Assembly: GCF_000003815.2 (NCBI RefSeq)
Contig: NC_049979.1
Location: forward strand, 19,711,201-19,775,200
Source: Branchiostoma floridae
Lineage: Eukaryota > Chordata > Leptocardii > Amphioxiformes > Branchiostomatidae
Length of the DNA: 64,000 nucleotides
Direction of reading: 5' to 3'
The position numbers and the translations under genes were made by a program. Every line of letters begins with the position of its first letter. Positions within the stretch are counted from its first letter, which is position 1. Shown one piece after another: positions 1 through 12,124 of this stretch. The notes under the pieces were generated by a model that was given only the letters and a program-made list of their open reading frames with translations, searched no databases and was not told where the DNA came from.

Positions 1-700
1 CCCGCCAATTGGCTTTTAATCATTTTGAAGTGACTTTTGGCCAAAAATAATACCGGGGTCCTTTTGATAAGTATCTCACACAGTATCATACCAAATTTCA
101 GGCCATCCGGACTTAATACCTGGGCACGGGAGGCAGGAATGTGCAGTATGGTCAGAAAATAACCTAAAAACATCGGATTCCATAAAATCATTGTAAAGGT
201 ATCTATCAAAAAACTTTGATTTGGTGACAATAGCGCTGAGAACAATGCCCTCACACCGTGTCATTATTCGTCGTTCATGAATTTGATAACAGCAGATATT
301 CGAACAACACCCGCATTTGCCGGACGACGTTTGCGACGCGTGTTCATGAATATTAATTATTAGAGCAAGCAGGGGTGACCACGTGCACGGCCGCCACCTG
401 GTCCTACAGGTGGCGGGAAGGTAATTACGTCATTTACCATATATGGTGAGACGCTCAGAGGCGGTGAAGACGAAAACGCAGATGAAAAAACCCGCCAACT
501 TGGCTTATAAATCATTTTGAAGTGATTTTTAGCCAAAAATGATAACGGGGTCCTTTTAGCAAATATCTCATGCACTACCATACCAAATTTCGGGTCCCTA
601 GGACTTAATACCTGGTCACGGGAGGCACAAGTATAAAGTTTGGTCAAATTATCACCTAAAAACATCCATAAAATCATTTTAAAAGTATCTATCAAAAAAC
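1..700. repeat. Diverged direct repeat, two copies of about 210 bp
   Basis: Positions 1-214 and 491-700 are two diverged copies of the same sequence in the same orientation. Both start with CCCGCCAA and end with TATCTATCAAAAAAC. The 276-bp spacer is GC-rich and holds a small inverted motif, GCCACCTG/CAGGTGGC, near 391-414. Weak open frames across it have no recognisable domain. The left copy may start before the window. It is probably a dispersed repeat upstream of, or inside an intron of, the first desaturase gene. Family not identified. Confidence 0.6.
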
Positions 701-982
701 AGAAAAAAACGTCCGAGGGTATTGGCCCAAAGTACACTTGTGCCAAATTTCAGGTCATTCGGTCCAAGAACGACGGAGAGGAATCACTTTAAAGGTCGTG
801 ACAGGAGAAAGAAAGAAGAAACGGTACGAAAACAATATTTTCACTCGAAGCGTACCTACGGTGCGCGGAGTGAAAATAAATAGGTTCAGTTATCATTCTA
901 AGATGATCCCAGCTGGATTGGGTTATTTTCTTCATATCAGTAAAAAGGCAGTTGAAAAGTTTGTTCTTTCTTTTCATGACAG

Positions 983-3627
983 GATGCACCATGGCCAGTG
1001 ATCATACTCTTGGCGTACTGTTTCGGTGGCGTCATCAACCACTCCATGATGCTGGCTATCCACGAAATTGCACACAACCTGGCCTTCGGCCACTCTCGTC
1101 CCCTCCACAACCGTATCCTGGGCATTGTGGGAAACGTGATCATTGCCGTGCCCATGTCCATCTCCTTTAAGAAGTATCATCTGGAGCATCACAAGTACCA
1201 GGTAAGATTCATACTTTTCCTTCATTCTGAGGGAGAAATGCTGTTTTATCTTAGATTTTCTGTCTTTTAAGATCAGACACTGAAAGTAGGCACCCCACAC
1301 TGCTGTAATTTAGATGTTGAAAAATTAGTTTGTTGTTGAACAAGCCAGTGATTCCTTTTTCATACCAGGCTGCAGGCATCTCCCTAGAAATACAGAATAA
1401 GGTGGTGCTGTAGGACAGAAAAGGGTGAAACTAGGCAAAAAACAAGTAGATTTAAATGACTGAAAGCAAAATCTGAAACTTGACATAACACAGTAGTGTT
1501 CTACTTGAACTTCTAGATTAGGACGCTGGGGAAAATGCTGTTTGTACTTTTAGTGTTTTGGACTATGATTTATAATGCAGGCATATAACAGAAAATGTTC
1601 TGATACCTTTCATGGATTCCCAGGGAAATGAAGAGATGGACATGGATCTGCCATCCAAGATGGAGGGAATTCTGTTCCACACCACCTTCACCAAGTGCAT
1701 CTGGCTCTTCCTCCAGCCCTTCTTCTATGCCCTCCGTCCACTCTTCCTGCGGCCCAAGCCTGTCACAGGGCTGGAAATCATCAACACCACCGTCCAGATC
1801 ACCTTTGATGTGGCTATTTTGTACTTCTTTGGAGGCAAAGTGAGTGCACTTTTTTTTTTCACAAAATGTGGGATTTCCCTTTGTACCTAACAGATAGGAG
1901 GCAAGAACAAGGAGATACACATGTGCCATGATACAAGTGATAATAGCAATGTTAATGTTAATCATTGAAATTTTTGCTCCTGTTTTAATGATATTAGCAA
2001 TTCTTTATAACTAGAATAACTGGTACTCCGTTGTATTTAAGCCATAGCCTTGTCTAGTAGAAAAAGGTTTATGTATGACCTTGTTTAAAAATTGCTTGAA
2101 CAATGTACTTCCATCTAACCTATTCATGCTTTTTCAATCCGTATATTTAGAATAAACATCTCTGTGATATGGCAATGTAGTTATAATCTTTATTATCCAC
2201 ACTACAGTCTCTAGCGTACCTGATGATTGGCAGCCTGCTCGCTATGGGAATCCATCCCGTGGCGGGACACTTCATCTCGGAACACTACATGTTCAAGAAA
2301 GGCTATGAGACCTATTCCTACTACGGTCCACTGAACGCGATCACCTTCAACGTTGGTTACCACAACGAGCACCATGACTTCCCCAATATTCCTGGGTGCA
2401 GACTCCCCAAGGTGAGGTCTCAAAGTTGAAGATGCACTAGCAATACAATTACAAGGAACAATAAAAGATCAAGTGTTGTCATCTGAACATGTATTGTATG
2501 TATCATATATGCACATCTTGCCTGTGAAAGAGCTATATAAGCGTCATTTGTAACTCAAGTAGGCCAAGATTATTTGATTGTATAGATGACATCCTCTGGG
2601 AACACCAGAACTGATGTAAGCTTGCAAATAAAGATGTTTGGCTATAAACAGAAGTTGCCTTCATGATGAAGTCTAAATGGTCAGGAAGGTTGGAAAAAAT
2701 GACCAACCACGCAGTATGGAATACCATTCATTTTTGTTCTTCTTTAACCATGGCATTGCTTCACATTAGTAAATGTTTTACAATATATCTTTTTTTAGAT
2801 CTACGGCATGTGTTTGCTCATTTTCAGCTGCTTTGTGTGATTCACAGCATGGTTGAACACTTTATTTTGAAAGGGACAAATATTGATGCAGGCGCAGATG
2901 TCATCCTTATAATCAAATCAAGATGGCCATAGAAAATCAACTGTATCTGTATGTACTGTATGTTGTAATACTACAGTCAACAGTCAAGGCAGTTTTTGTA
3001 TACATGCAGTAGACTCGCAGAAACTGGAAAAGCAGGGCTCGAAATTTATTTTTGGGATTAGGTGCACTGGTGCACCCAGCTTAAAAATTGGGTGCACCAA
3101 AAAATTTTTGGGTGCACCACTTGAATTTGAAGTAAAATGTAAAAAAAAAACTAATTTTAGTAATAACAAAACTTAGTTACAAGCTATCAAATTTTTAAAC
3201 AAGTAACATGACAGACATTTTTATTGTCTCTCTAACACTTAGATGTCAAGAATATGATGTATACTAGTATACTTGAATAAACCTAAGAAAATATTTGGGT
3301 GCACACTGAAAAAAATTGGGTGCACAGTTCCAATTTTGGATGCACCTGGGTGCACATGCACCCAGTATTTCGAGCCCTGAAAAGTGATGCATTATATAAG
3401 GAAGGAAGGATGTAATAATATATACTTTTCTTACATATCTCCAGGTCCGTGAGATTGCTCCTGAGTTTTATGAGAACCTTCCCTGCCACACGTCTTGGAG
3501 CCGCGTCCTGTACGACTTCGTTACCGACCCGGACATCGGACCATACGCTCGCGTCAAGCGCAGGAGTAAGCCCATCCCCATCAACCCTGCCAACCTAGAT
3601 GTAGATGGGGACACCAAGGCAGAGTGA
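983..3627 (+). CDS. DEGS1-like: Sphingolipid delta4-desaturase (DEGS family), copy 1, 5' truncated by window edge
   Basis: Four coding exons are visible: 983-1201 (219 nt), 1624-1839 (216), 2208-2411 (204) and 3445-3627 (183, stop TGA). All are phase 0 with GT-AG borders and give 273 residues. The family inserts a trans delta4 double bond into dihydroceramide at the ER, using a di-iron centre held by three histidine boxes. All three are present: [14 protein letters not shown] and [12 protein letters not shown]. Strongly conserved stretches include [17 protein letters not shown]. The missing N-terminus (about 62 residues in copy 2) should lie on two exons before position 1; none is seen in 1-982. 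The last intron carries a small transposon at 3033-3379. The same exon lengths recur in copy 2 at 12125-18070, so the two are direct tandem duplicates. Whether this copy desaturates, 4-hydroxylates or does both cannot be told from sequence. Its C-terminus is basic (KRRSK) and then rather plain. Confidence 0.93.
3033..3379. mobile_element. Short hAT-like non-autonomous element in the last intron of DEGS copy 1
   Basis: The ends are inverted repeats CAGGGCTCGAAAT / ATTTCGAGCCCTG. Just inside both ends the motif GGGTGCAC (or its complement) is repeated several times, as expected for subterminal transposase sites. There is no coding capacity. The flanks share only AAAAG, so a clean 8-bp duplication is not visible and the hAT assignment is tentative. 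A related end pair is found at 23401-23555. Confidence 0.7.
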
Positions 3628-5576
3628 AACATTACATGTAGACACAAGTACACTTCACTATCAATGATGTATCTACACACACTTATGTACCTTTGTCAGA
3701 TTACAGAAAGAATTGCAGAAATACTAGAGACATCCCATTTGTCCTGTGCTTTAGGGTTGCCATCATCAGAACATATGACGTATTTCATATTTAAAGAGCT
3801 TAAAAGTATTAATCTTAACAGTATTCGAGAGCTAGAAAATCTTCTGGTTAAGTAAGAATGGTCATGTATCAAATTGCCCTTGGAGCTGGTGAACAAAGTT
3901 TGCCTACTATTTTGCTTTGTTGGCAATTGTTGGAAGTAGACTGGGGCTTGATAGCCAGTAAATACTAAGTGCCTCTCATTGCACAAACTTCTCAGAGTGG
4001 CCTAAAGGTTTGAACAAAAGAAGTTGATGCTTAGATTCTTAAGGTCTATACAAAGTTGTACTTGAAAAGGTTGAGCATGGTACATTCATGCCATTAGTAC
4101 AGTCCCTGTAATTCTATGGGAGGGGAGTCAAATTCCCCCTTAGAGTTGTTGGACCTGACGTTGATCGAATTGTGGTGCATAAGCACAGCCATGTGATGAT
4201 TATAGTTTTGTACCGTGGCAGGAAGAAACAACAGAATGGAGTCGTGTATAATTGCCTGTGTAATTAATTGTTATTACATTTCTCATTTACAGAAAATTCT
4301 GTATCTGAGACAGGCCATAATTCCTTGTTTATCATTTTAAGGCCTTCAACAAGGTTTTTTATTGTATCATGAGATCAGTGCAATTGCAATGATATCTTAC
4401 ATCATTTGTTGTTTTAACTGCATATGCATAGAGATACATTCATGTCAAAAAGGATGGGATTGATATGAGATGTTGGATTTAAAATCATTGGAGTGTTGTA
4501 CTTCATTGGGGGATTTCCAAAATAATACATGCTCAGAAGTTGAAATGATGTGTGAAATACGTGCCAAGCAAGGAACACTATATCACTTTGTATTCAGACT
4601 TATGTAGCATTAATCAGCATGTTGCACTCTACAAAAATAATGCTATAAAATATCTAGCATTAAAAGTGATATGATCCATAAAACCCTGCAGATATCTTTA
4701 TTTTCAACATGGAGGGTTTTGAGATGGAATATGCAGGTTAGAAAAATGATCATGCTAACATATAGTAATTCTGAAGAAATGTTGATATTATGATGTTGAA
4801 GACACAATGATCACGCATGGAACGGTTTTGTACAAAATTGTCATAGAATTTCCAACAAGATAAGGTTTCACAAGCCTGAGCCTCTAAAGCTACGTCTTAT
4901 TTTTTACCAACAAGTAAAATATTATTTATTTTGAAATACCAGTATTGTATTTTAAAGTATCTCATGTTTTCTTGTCCACAAAGTTGGGTTCTTCCCTTTG
5001 CAAGAAGATATATGTATATGGCATATGGCTATCCAAACATGTATGTATTTATGTATGTTGAATGTAAGAGTATTTCCTCCAAAATGTTGTTAACAGCTTT
5101 ACTTATGTACACATGTGTAAGCTGTGCATTGTGTTTGGATGCCAATGCTTTTAGCCATGACAGTTGTAGAGAGAGAGAGCTATTTCAATACACAATTTAA
5201 TACACATCCAACTGAAAATTCAAGCATTTTGGAATATAACATTCTTCACTTGTGCTTCAAGTTCAAACATTGTTAGATGGTCTGGTTACTTTTGAAATTC
5301 AAAGTCATTTGAGAAAGAGCAAAGCTGATGTATATTTGTAATGAATTCAATTTTGTTTCTTTTTAATTTTACACTGAGTCATTTCTCTGAGGCATTGCCA
5401 GAAAAATTGTCATATAACTGCGTTTTGCACATATCCATGGTTTGTCTTTTGCTTTACGATAAACAGAGGGAACGTAGACATGTTATATTTGAGAAGAAAA
5501 CGTGTTACTGGGTTATGAAACTGAGTGAAGGTTCATTTCTGTGTTGTTGAATTAAGGGTTAATGACCCGCCCCGAG
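3628..5576 (+). other. 3'UTR and downstream flank of DEGS copy 1
   Basis: AT-rich sequence follows the stop codon. No credible ORF or exon is seen, and no canonical AATAAA was found; an ATTAAA variant near 4659 is the best weak polyadenylation candidate. It runs into the first assembly gap. Confidence 0.5.
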
Positions 5577-5676
5577 NNNNNNNNNNNNNNNNNNNNNNNN
5601 NNNNNNNNNNNNNNNNNNNNNNNNNNNNNNNNNNNNNNNNNNNNNNNNNNNNNNNNNNNNNNNNNNNNNNNNNNNN
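5577..5676. other. Assembly gap (100 N)
   Basis: Exactly 100 N, the usual placeholder for a gap of unknown size. Sequence content and order across it should not be trusted. Confidence 0.99.
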
Positions 5677-6249
5677 GCCGGAATCTTTGTGTTACGGCGT
5701 CATAACCAACGTGGAACGGGACTTTTGATTGGTCCGCGCCACCTGGCTATATGACAATAGTAGAGCTTGTACATTGTAGTGATAAAGTCGACTGATAGGA
5801 GGCGCTTTAGTATAGAAGCGTTACTGCATGACTGGAGATGAGTTCTGATGGCAAATTACTGGTCGAAAAGATATAAAGCAATATCTGTTAGGTACTGTAA
5901 TTTTGACTCAAACTACCACATGATTTCTTAGACGGACTACCGATACTCAGTAAATATATAGTACATCAGAGCGCTTTAGCTTAGCTTTGTAACTTTTTTG
6001 GTGGGGGATTGTAGATATACGATGGGGGTAATTAACGTTACACAGTTCTAGAGATTCACATCAAAGTTAGTCTGCTACAGTCGTGTTTGCCACTAACATG
6101 AATATGCTACTAGTATGTTGGCTTGTTTGTCAGACGTCTAAAGGTAATGGTGAGGCCACGGCAATTGTCGGGTAAGGCACGACTCAGGCCTACGTCACAT
6201 TTCCAAACCGAGGCCTGGCCGGGCTAGCCTGGCTACCATCCGATTTCTA

Positions 6250-6319
6250 CCGGGGCTCCTTACTCTCGCTACCCTAAAATATTAGAACTTTTTAGGGTAG
6301 CGAGTGTAAGGAGCCCCGG
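6250..6319. repeat. 70-bp hairpin with 30-bp arms
   Basis: Arms 6250-6279 and 6290-6319 are reverse complements with one mismatch, separated by 10 nt. The outer ends read CCGGGGCTCC / GGAGCCCCGG. No flanking duplication was found. Probably a foldback MITE remnant. Confidence 0.75.
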
Positions 6320-6845
6320 AACAAAAAGTATGGTATAAAAGACACCAAACTACACAAGACGTAAAGAAAATAGTAATTATATGTGACGTCACACCGTGCG
6401 TAGCAAACTTTAGGGCTACACAAGATTCAGCCGCTACACAGTTTCAGTCACGTCATACTAATGTATATTATTTCTGAGAAGACTCCTGTATCAAAGAGCT
6501 TATACTAAATATCGCGTCTGTGTTACATTTAGCCACTGGGATATGTTGACACTTGGATGGTAGGACGACATAGATAAAATGTACTGCTGGTGATATTCGT
6601 GTGAAGTTGTGCACATGTGATATAGGGACAATATTGTAAACGTAAATAGCAGACAACAGCTGAACTATAAAAACTTATATTACCGCAGTACTCGGCCCTA
6701 CCAGCTGATTGTAAGAATGGCAATTCCGTGTACTAGTAAGTAATACTTGGTGTTGCTTCGGTACATTGTAACCTTACTTAACCCCAGTGACCTTATCTCA
6801 CCCCAGATAATTAGATGTTGCCACAAACAACAAGGGCATGTGGCT

Positions 6846-6951
6846 ATTGATAGGATGATCCTGTCAATAAAGGCAAGATTTGCGCGATTGACGGGATCAT
6901 TCTGTCAATAACAGAATTTTTGCCACTGTTGACAGGGTGATCCTGTCATTA
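6846..6951. repeat. Three evenly spaced copies of a 22-24 bp palindrome
   Basis: Variants of TTGACAGGATGATCCTGTCAA occur at 6846-6869, 6887-6910 and 6929-6951, with starts 41-42 bp apart. Each is an imperfect dyad and the copies differ by substitutions. This could be a clustered protein-binding site or a small tandem repeat of about 41 bp with a palindromic core. Confidence 0.65.
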
Positions 6952-7139
6952 ATACAAAAAACTGTTATTTTAGGATAATGTACATTCCCTAATACCTTCC
7001 CTCCATTTAATGATAGTGATACCGAGTGAGCACCTTCGTAAAATTGCCGCAACATGAAGACGTTCCATATAACTGAGAGGGTGTTTCTTGCCTTTTGTTC
7101 TAACAATTTGGAAATCTTTGTAACAATCTAACTGTGATA

Positions 7140-7740
7140 AGTAACTGTTTAGAACTATTTACAACATCTATATGACGTTCTAAATGTTTCTATAGTATTC
7201 AAACATGTTAGAAACATTTCTAACATCAAATACATTATTTCTGTTAGTTTCTAAACTGTTCCAACATAGATGCATCATTTGTGATCACATGTTCGAACAT
7301 GGAAACAATATGATGAAACTGGGTCAGTGGGCTGGGAAGAGGGCAATTCGCACATCCCTGCCAAGTGCAGGAAATTATGTCTGTCTGCCACCTTCTCACA
7401 AAAGACTCACCAGTGTATACTAAAGAAAGTCTTAAAATACAAGAGCCAAGCAAAGGACCAAGCTTAGCAGCTTTGTTTATGGGGTCAATAAAAGTTTTAT
7501 GGAGGGAAAAAAATGACACAAAATGTTGGAACATGTTGGAACAATAACAAAAACACATAGATGTTTGAAAATTGTTCTAAATAAAGAGATAATGATATCA
7601 TTACTTTCCCAAATGTTCCAACAAATATGAAAAGGTTCAAACATGTTCAAACTTTTATTTTGAAATGTTTGAACAATTTTGAACTTTAGTGACTGAAATG
7701 TTCTTTTACTCAAATTAGTTCAAACTTATTACAAATATTA
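7140..7740. repeat. Stretch dense in GTTC(C/A)AAC / GTTAGAAC type motifs
   Basis: Short motifs such as AAACATGTT, TGTTCCAACA, GTTCAAACATGTTCAAAC and their complements recur many times on both strands, giving a locally self-complementary region. The open frames here are by-products of the repeats. Family unknown. Confidence 0.4.
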
Positions 7741-8950
7741 TTTCAAAACCATCTCGGTGACTTGGAATTGACTCTAGAATTTACATAAATATGATAACTT
7801 GTCGCAAAACAAGTTGTCAATTCAATTATATTTCAGCCATACCGCAGGTATGAGATGAAATATCTTACTTTTTCTTGAAGTATGGTTGAAATATGTTGTA
7901 TTTGCTCGCAAATGTTGCCTACTTTGTTATAAAGACGCTATTTATGCTGGTACGTGGTGTACATTTTGGGTAGTAATCTCCAAGTGACACTTGCATCCTT
8001 TCTTTATGCCCTCAACACAGAACGAGTAATTTGGGGTATTGTTATATTTCGTTTTGACGAAATGACATAGAGAACAGGCATTATTTTTCAAGAACAACAG
8101 ACATGTATACTTTCAATTCCCTCAGCAATATACCACTTAAAACACGCGTCACAACATACAGTAACGTTATTTATATTCAACACATTGGATGTGTACGTAC
8201 GGTCACAATACATTTGGGGGATCAAAAGAAAACATCCTGTCAGTAGGTTACAAATTTTAACGTTACGCATGAGTGAAGTAGTTGCTCGACCGGATTTCTC
8301 ATGTATGCAGTACATACCTGTAGGCACCATTATAATCCTGTTGTGAGCTAGGGAGCCGCGTTACCACAAGCTCCAAGCTGTTCTAGAACACAAAATCGAA
8401 TTTGAGGCAACAAGTCCCATTCTGCATAAAATTCAGTTGTGTCAACCTGCCTTGCCCTTGGTTACAACCTAGGACAGAACGTGAAACGTGAATGTCAACA
8501 CTCGGGTAAGTTTGGATTTCCACACTATTTGGTTGACATTTGGTTGACCTGTCTGGTATGGTTGGTTTGCGCATAGTGTCAACACGTTTGGGGTGGCACG
8601 AGACCTTTCCGTGCAATAAAGTGGCTCTTTCCGACCAAACAGCCTTGAAGTGTTGACAGGAACGATTGATTGTTTGATTCGTACTTCCAGAGCATATTGG
8701 AGGGCCCTCAGGCTGTGGCCTGCCTTGGCTAATGTGGTGGCTAACATTAGCCTAAATGAATTACATGTAAATCTGTACATACTATATTGCAGACATGGGG
8801 GTCAAACATCCCACAGTCAGTTCCATGGTTCCACTTGCAAAGGGCCTTTGCAATTAAGTCATTGAGGGATGTTTTTTTGCGGTTTAAAAACGTTGTTTAT
8901 GTTGTTATTTAAACCGTCACCTGGAGCCAAATTTCTGAAAGCATTGTTGA

Positions 8951-9917
8951 GGGCCCCAATGGGGGGTCCCGACAACGCTCTACGCTAAATTCTGGTGACC
9001 GGCTACGTATTACGCTGAATTCAGGGAGCCTCTCTACGCTCTACGCTAAATTCGAAAGCTTCCCCACACATTATACAGAACTCATCACCGAGCGACTGAG
9101 CGTTTGTGTCAAAGATGGTATTTATGATAAATAGAAGTGACAAAAGTTGAGTTAAAAGTATCAATGGTAACCGGCGGCAGACGCGGCGGCAGCAAATTTC
9201 TAACGGGGGTCTGGCGGGGGGGGGGGGGCAATATTGCTGACCGAATTTATCATCTTGAGCGCCGAAGGCGCGACAATCCTAGGGGGTCGCGGGGCATGCT
9301 CCCCGGGAAAATTTTGAAATCTTGACCCTTTGAAACGTTATTTCCTGCATTTGAGGGGCAACTTTTTCTCCGAGCAGACTAGGCAATACTTAATGCCGCC
9401 AAAACAGTTACTCAAATAAAAATAAGCAACTGGATATGATTTTCCTGGAGTAACTGTTTTTGGCATACTTCTCGTATCTTATTTAATACCTGGATGTCTA
9501 ACCTTCATGGACGAATCTATAATGCAATTTCTATTGAAAATACAGTTTAAGTTTTTGAGAGTGACGCCCCCACCATATTTTCACCATGTCGCCGTGAGCG
9601 CAGATGGTGCGGGGCGTCGCAAAGGAGGTCCACGGAAATTTTGAAATTTCGACCCTATGAAACGCAATTTCCTGCATTTTGAAGGGACTTAGGGCAATAG
9701 TTAGGGCAGGTTTGATTCCGCTACACGCACATTTCATCCATTACGTTTTTCGGTAAATTCCGGGGAGCTACAACGCATTACGTAGAATTAAAAGAGTCAA
9801 TTACGCTCTACGCAAAATGCACTGATTACGCTCTACGTTGAATTAAGCGATCCGTCTACGCTCTACGTAAAATTAAAACGGCCGATTACGCTCTACGCAA
9901 AAGGGCATTGGGGCCCC
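8951..9917. mobile_element. Non-autonomous DNA transposon with subterminal ACGCTCTACG arrays
   Basis: The 967-bp element is bounded by GGGCCCCAATG and its complement CATTGGGGCCCC. The flanks CATTGTTGA (8942-8950) and CATTGTTCA (9918-9926) form a 9-bp target duplication with one mismatch. Inside each end lie repeated, degenerate copies of TACGCTCTACGCAAAATT, about three at the left (8970-9055) and five at the right (9770-9900), in opposite orientation. The middle has no intact ORF but shares sequence with the element at 38966-40715 (9170-9360 against the complement of 39780-39910), and a smaller MITE is nested at 9392-9466. Confidence 0.75.
9392..9466. mobile_element. 75-bp MITE nested in the larger element
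   Basis: The terminal motifs (AATGCC..)CAAAACAGTTACTC and GAGTAACTGTTTTTGGCA are inverted repeats. Internal AGCAACTGGATATGATT matches the complement of sequence in the repeats at 31081-31185 and 32752-32923, so it belongs to the same family. TACTT may be the target duplication. Confidence 0.6.
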
Positions 9918-11453
9918 CATTGTTCATACTGGAACAGTATTTGTCTTCATGCTCTAATTGATTTTTTTTTAAACCTCGAGTATGCCTTATCTATATGTCA
10001 ACAAGACGAAATACAGGTGGTTCAAAGACTTAGTGTTACATTTCCGGTATCACGTGTGTAATGTTGTTTTTGTTGTTGTTCTTGGGAGTGGGCGTTACGA
10101 AAACGCCCTGTCCCCGGAATTGTAACACTCTGTTTGATGTCACTTGTGTCACAAATCGTTGCCCAGTTCTTTGAATTTCGATAGCCAGAATGTTTGAGCG
10201 TGAAGTATTTGTCAAGGTAAATGGCCGTTTCCGAATGAAAGATTAGAACAAGGACACCTGTATCTCTAAACCACACAGGTCACGGACCTTAACGCTTGTC
10301 GCATGCGTCAGGAATGTTCGCAGAGTTAAGGCGCCTCTGGGTAGTTTCCAGGTTTATCTCAGGTCAGCGACAATGTCCACATGCACAAACGTTTATAACG
10401 TTTAGTAACCTCGAAGAGTGGCTTGCTAAACCGACATTGCTGTTTTATCCACAACATGAAATGTAAAAGGCTCACGTATCCAAACGTATTGAATTAACGA
10501 TTAGGATCATTAATTGATCAATATCGGCAAACAGTCTGACGTTAAGGACATATTTGTGGCTTACGTGGTGGGCAAGGTGGCATAGTTTTTGCAAAGGTCA
10601 TTTGCTCTATCTTCAGAAAATGTCGAGAATGTCAAACAGTCGTAGATCAAGATAACTAAGATTTTGAGCCATTGTTGATGATCGGAAGGTTTTCATTGCC
10701 TAAAGGCATACTTAGGTAGCGATTATACTTTTCCGGACAGGCTGTTGACAAAACATGTTCCCATAGATTATCATTATCATACTTTTGCTCTCTATGGACC
10801 TAGTGCGGCGCATCAACGATAAATGTGTCCACAATACATGTCTGGAAAACGACACTTCAAATTAAAAACACAAATGCTCACCAACAATAACGTCGGACGA
10901 TTTGGGTTAATAATCGTTATTTGTCACGCAATTACAATGTCACCCCAAGGTTACAAATGATATTTTAAATGACACCTTTCCCCTTTATGTATCATTTGTG
11001 TTTCGAAGATGATATATCTTCTGACACGAGAAAATTTCGACATTATTATAAGCCATTTGGTAAATACATTTTTTTCTGTTATCGTGAGAAAAAAACTTAT
11101 CTTTTTTCGTCACATTCTTCGCCAATTAACGGATTCAAAAATATAGGTGATTACACGCGAGGTCATTTCAACCGATTGATTTAAAGTTCAACGTGACTGA
11201 ATTTCTGTTGCGTCGTATTCAAACTTTAACAGTTAACCGCTCAACACGAAGTAGGTCACACTACATAGATACAAAACGCTTACAATCATTGAATAATTCT
11301 TCAAGTTATTTTTAAAAGAAATTGTACCATTAAAGGACGTATGGGTAAATTTGTTTCTACGTTAACTCAATATGTGCAAATATGTATTTCTTATGCTATC
11401 GAGCAAAGTAAATATTTAAAGAATCTAGTTCCACACCCAAACCCTGGACTTAC
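9918..11453. other. Intergenic or intronic, no gene confirmed
   Basis: Further exons of the minus-strand gene at 11454-11841 would lie here or further left, since its second visible exon ends in a phase-1 donor. I could not pick one out. The 84-residue frame on the minus strand at 10022-10276 has no recognisable motif. Confidence 0.4.
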
Positions 11454-11841
11454 CTTCTGTTGGAAGAGCGCTTCCGCACACACTGCAGTTAGGTAAGACA
11501 GGAGAGTTTGTCTTTCCAGATGAACCATTGTTACAGTGACAACGAAAACAACTAGTCTGTTCGTAGCTTTGGTTTCTGAAGGGACCGAATAATTTGCCAG
11601 GGGAGTCTGTCGGCCACAGGGCCTCTAGCAAATCAGTCAGTCTATTTTTCCAATTTTCACTTTTTTCGAGCAACCCAATGAGTCTTGTTGAGGTCAGAAA
11701 TTGACATGATGTTAAACGTCAGTAGGAAATGATTTTCCAGAATTCAAAGAATCTAAAATAAGGAACTTACAAAAAGGAGATATTTTCTCGCACACGCTCA
11801 CATTCCCGCTCAAAATACAGCCCAACCAATCGTCGGGTCAT
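11454..11841 (-). CDS. Unrecognised gene, N-terminal two coding exons, zinc-ribbon-like
   Basis: I do not recognise this gene. On the minus strand an ATG at 11841 opens exon 11841-11771 (71 nt), which ends in GTAAGT. The next exon, 11683-11454 (230 nt), follows an AG acceptor and also ends in GTAAGT. The phases match: two bases carried over plus one. The joined frame gives about 100 residues. It starts MTRRLVGLYFERECERVREN, continues with a helical, charged segment (LLEKSENWKNRLTDLLEALW), then a Cys-rich end with CFRCHC followed by CSVCG about 20 residues later. That spacing suggests one zinc ribbon. The next exon was not found. The start codon is 283 bp from the start of DEGS copy 2 on the other strand, so the two may share a promoter. 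The alternative is a chance pair of splice sites. No transcript evidence is available. Confidence 0.45.
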
Positions 11842-12124
11842 GTTTCATCTGTGTTCTTTGTTTCTTGTCAGAGAACATTCTTACTCACCTTCCAGAAAGA
11901 TCCACCTGTGCCATTGGTCCGACTTTTGCGCCATAAACATATCACGTGTTTACGTTCCCTAGCGACAAGTCACCGCCTGAAATAGACCCGCGCAGGTAAC
12001 CGCAGGACAGGTAAACACCTGGGGATTATTCATCGCCTTTATGCGTGACCGTCTTCCGTTCGTATAGGCACAGTACCCGCCCAAGCCGCAAGACGTACAC
12101 ACACCCCTCCACCAACACCCAAAC
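11842..12124. promoter_or_regulatory. Likely shared promoter between the minus-strand gene and DEGS copy 2
   Basis: Only 283 bp separate two divergent start codons. The interval contains an E-box CACGTG (11943-11948), an inverted CCAAT box (ATTGG, 11913-11917) and several CpGs. No TATA box is placed correctly for either gene. A short upstream ATG on the minus strand at about 11934 opens a frame that closes early. This depends on the minus-strand gene being real. Confidence 0.4.

Larger units (their letters stand above)
5677..8950. other. Intergenic, no gene seen; repeats only
   Basis: No exon-like ORF with splice sites was recognised. The stretch holds the hairpin at 6250-6319, the palindrome trio at 6846-6951 and the motif-rich stretch at 7140-7740. 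The remainder is featureless AT-rich DNA. Confidence 0.5.

Noticed and set aside
11893-11934. Additional first coding exon of the minus-strand gene (ATG at about 11934, donor GTGAGT)
   Set aside because: Joining it to the next exon would need an intron of only about 35 bp and hits a stop in the required phase; treated as leader sequence.
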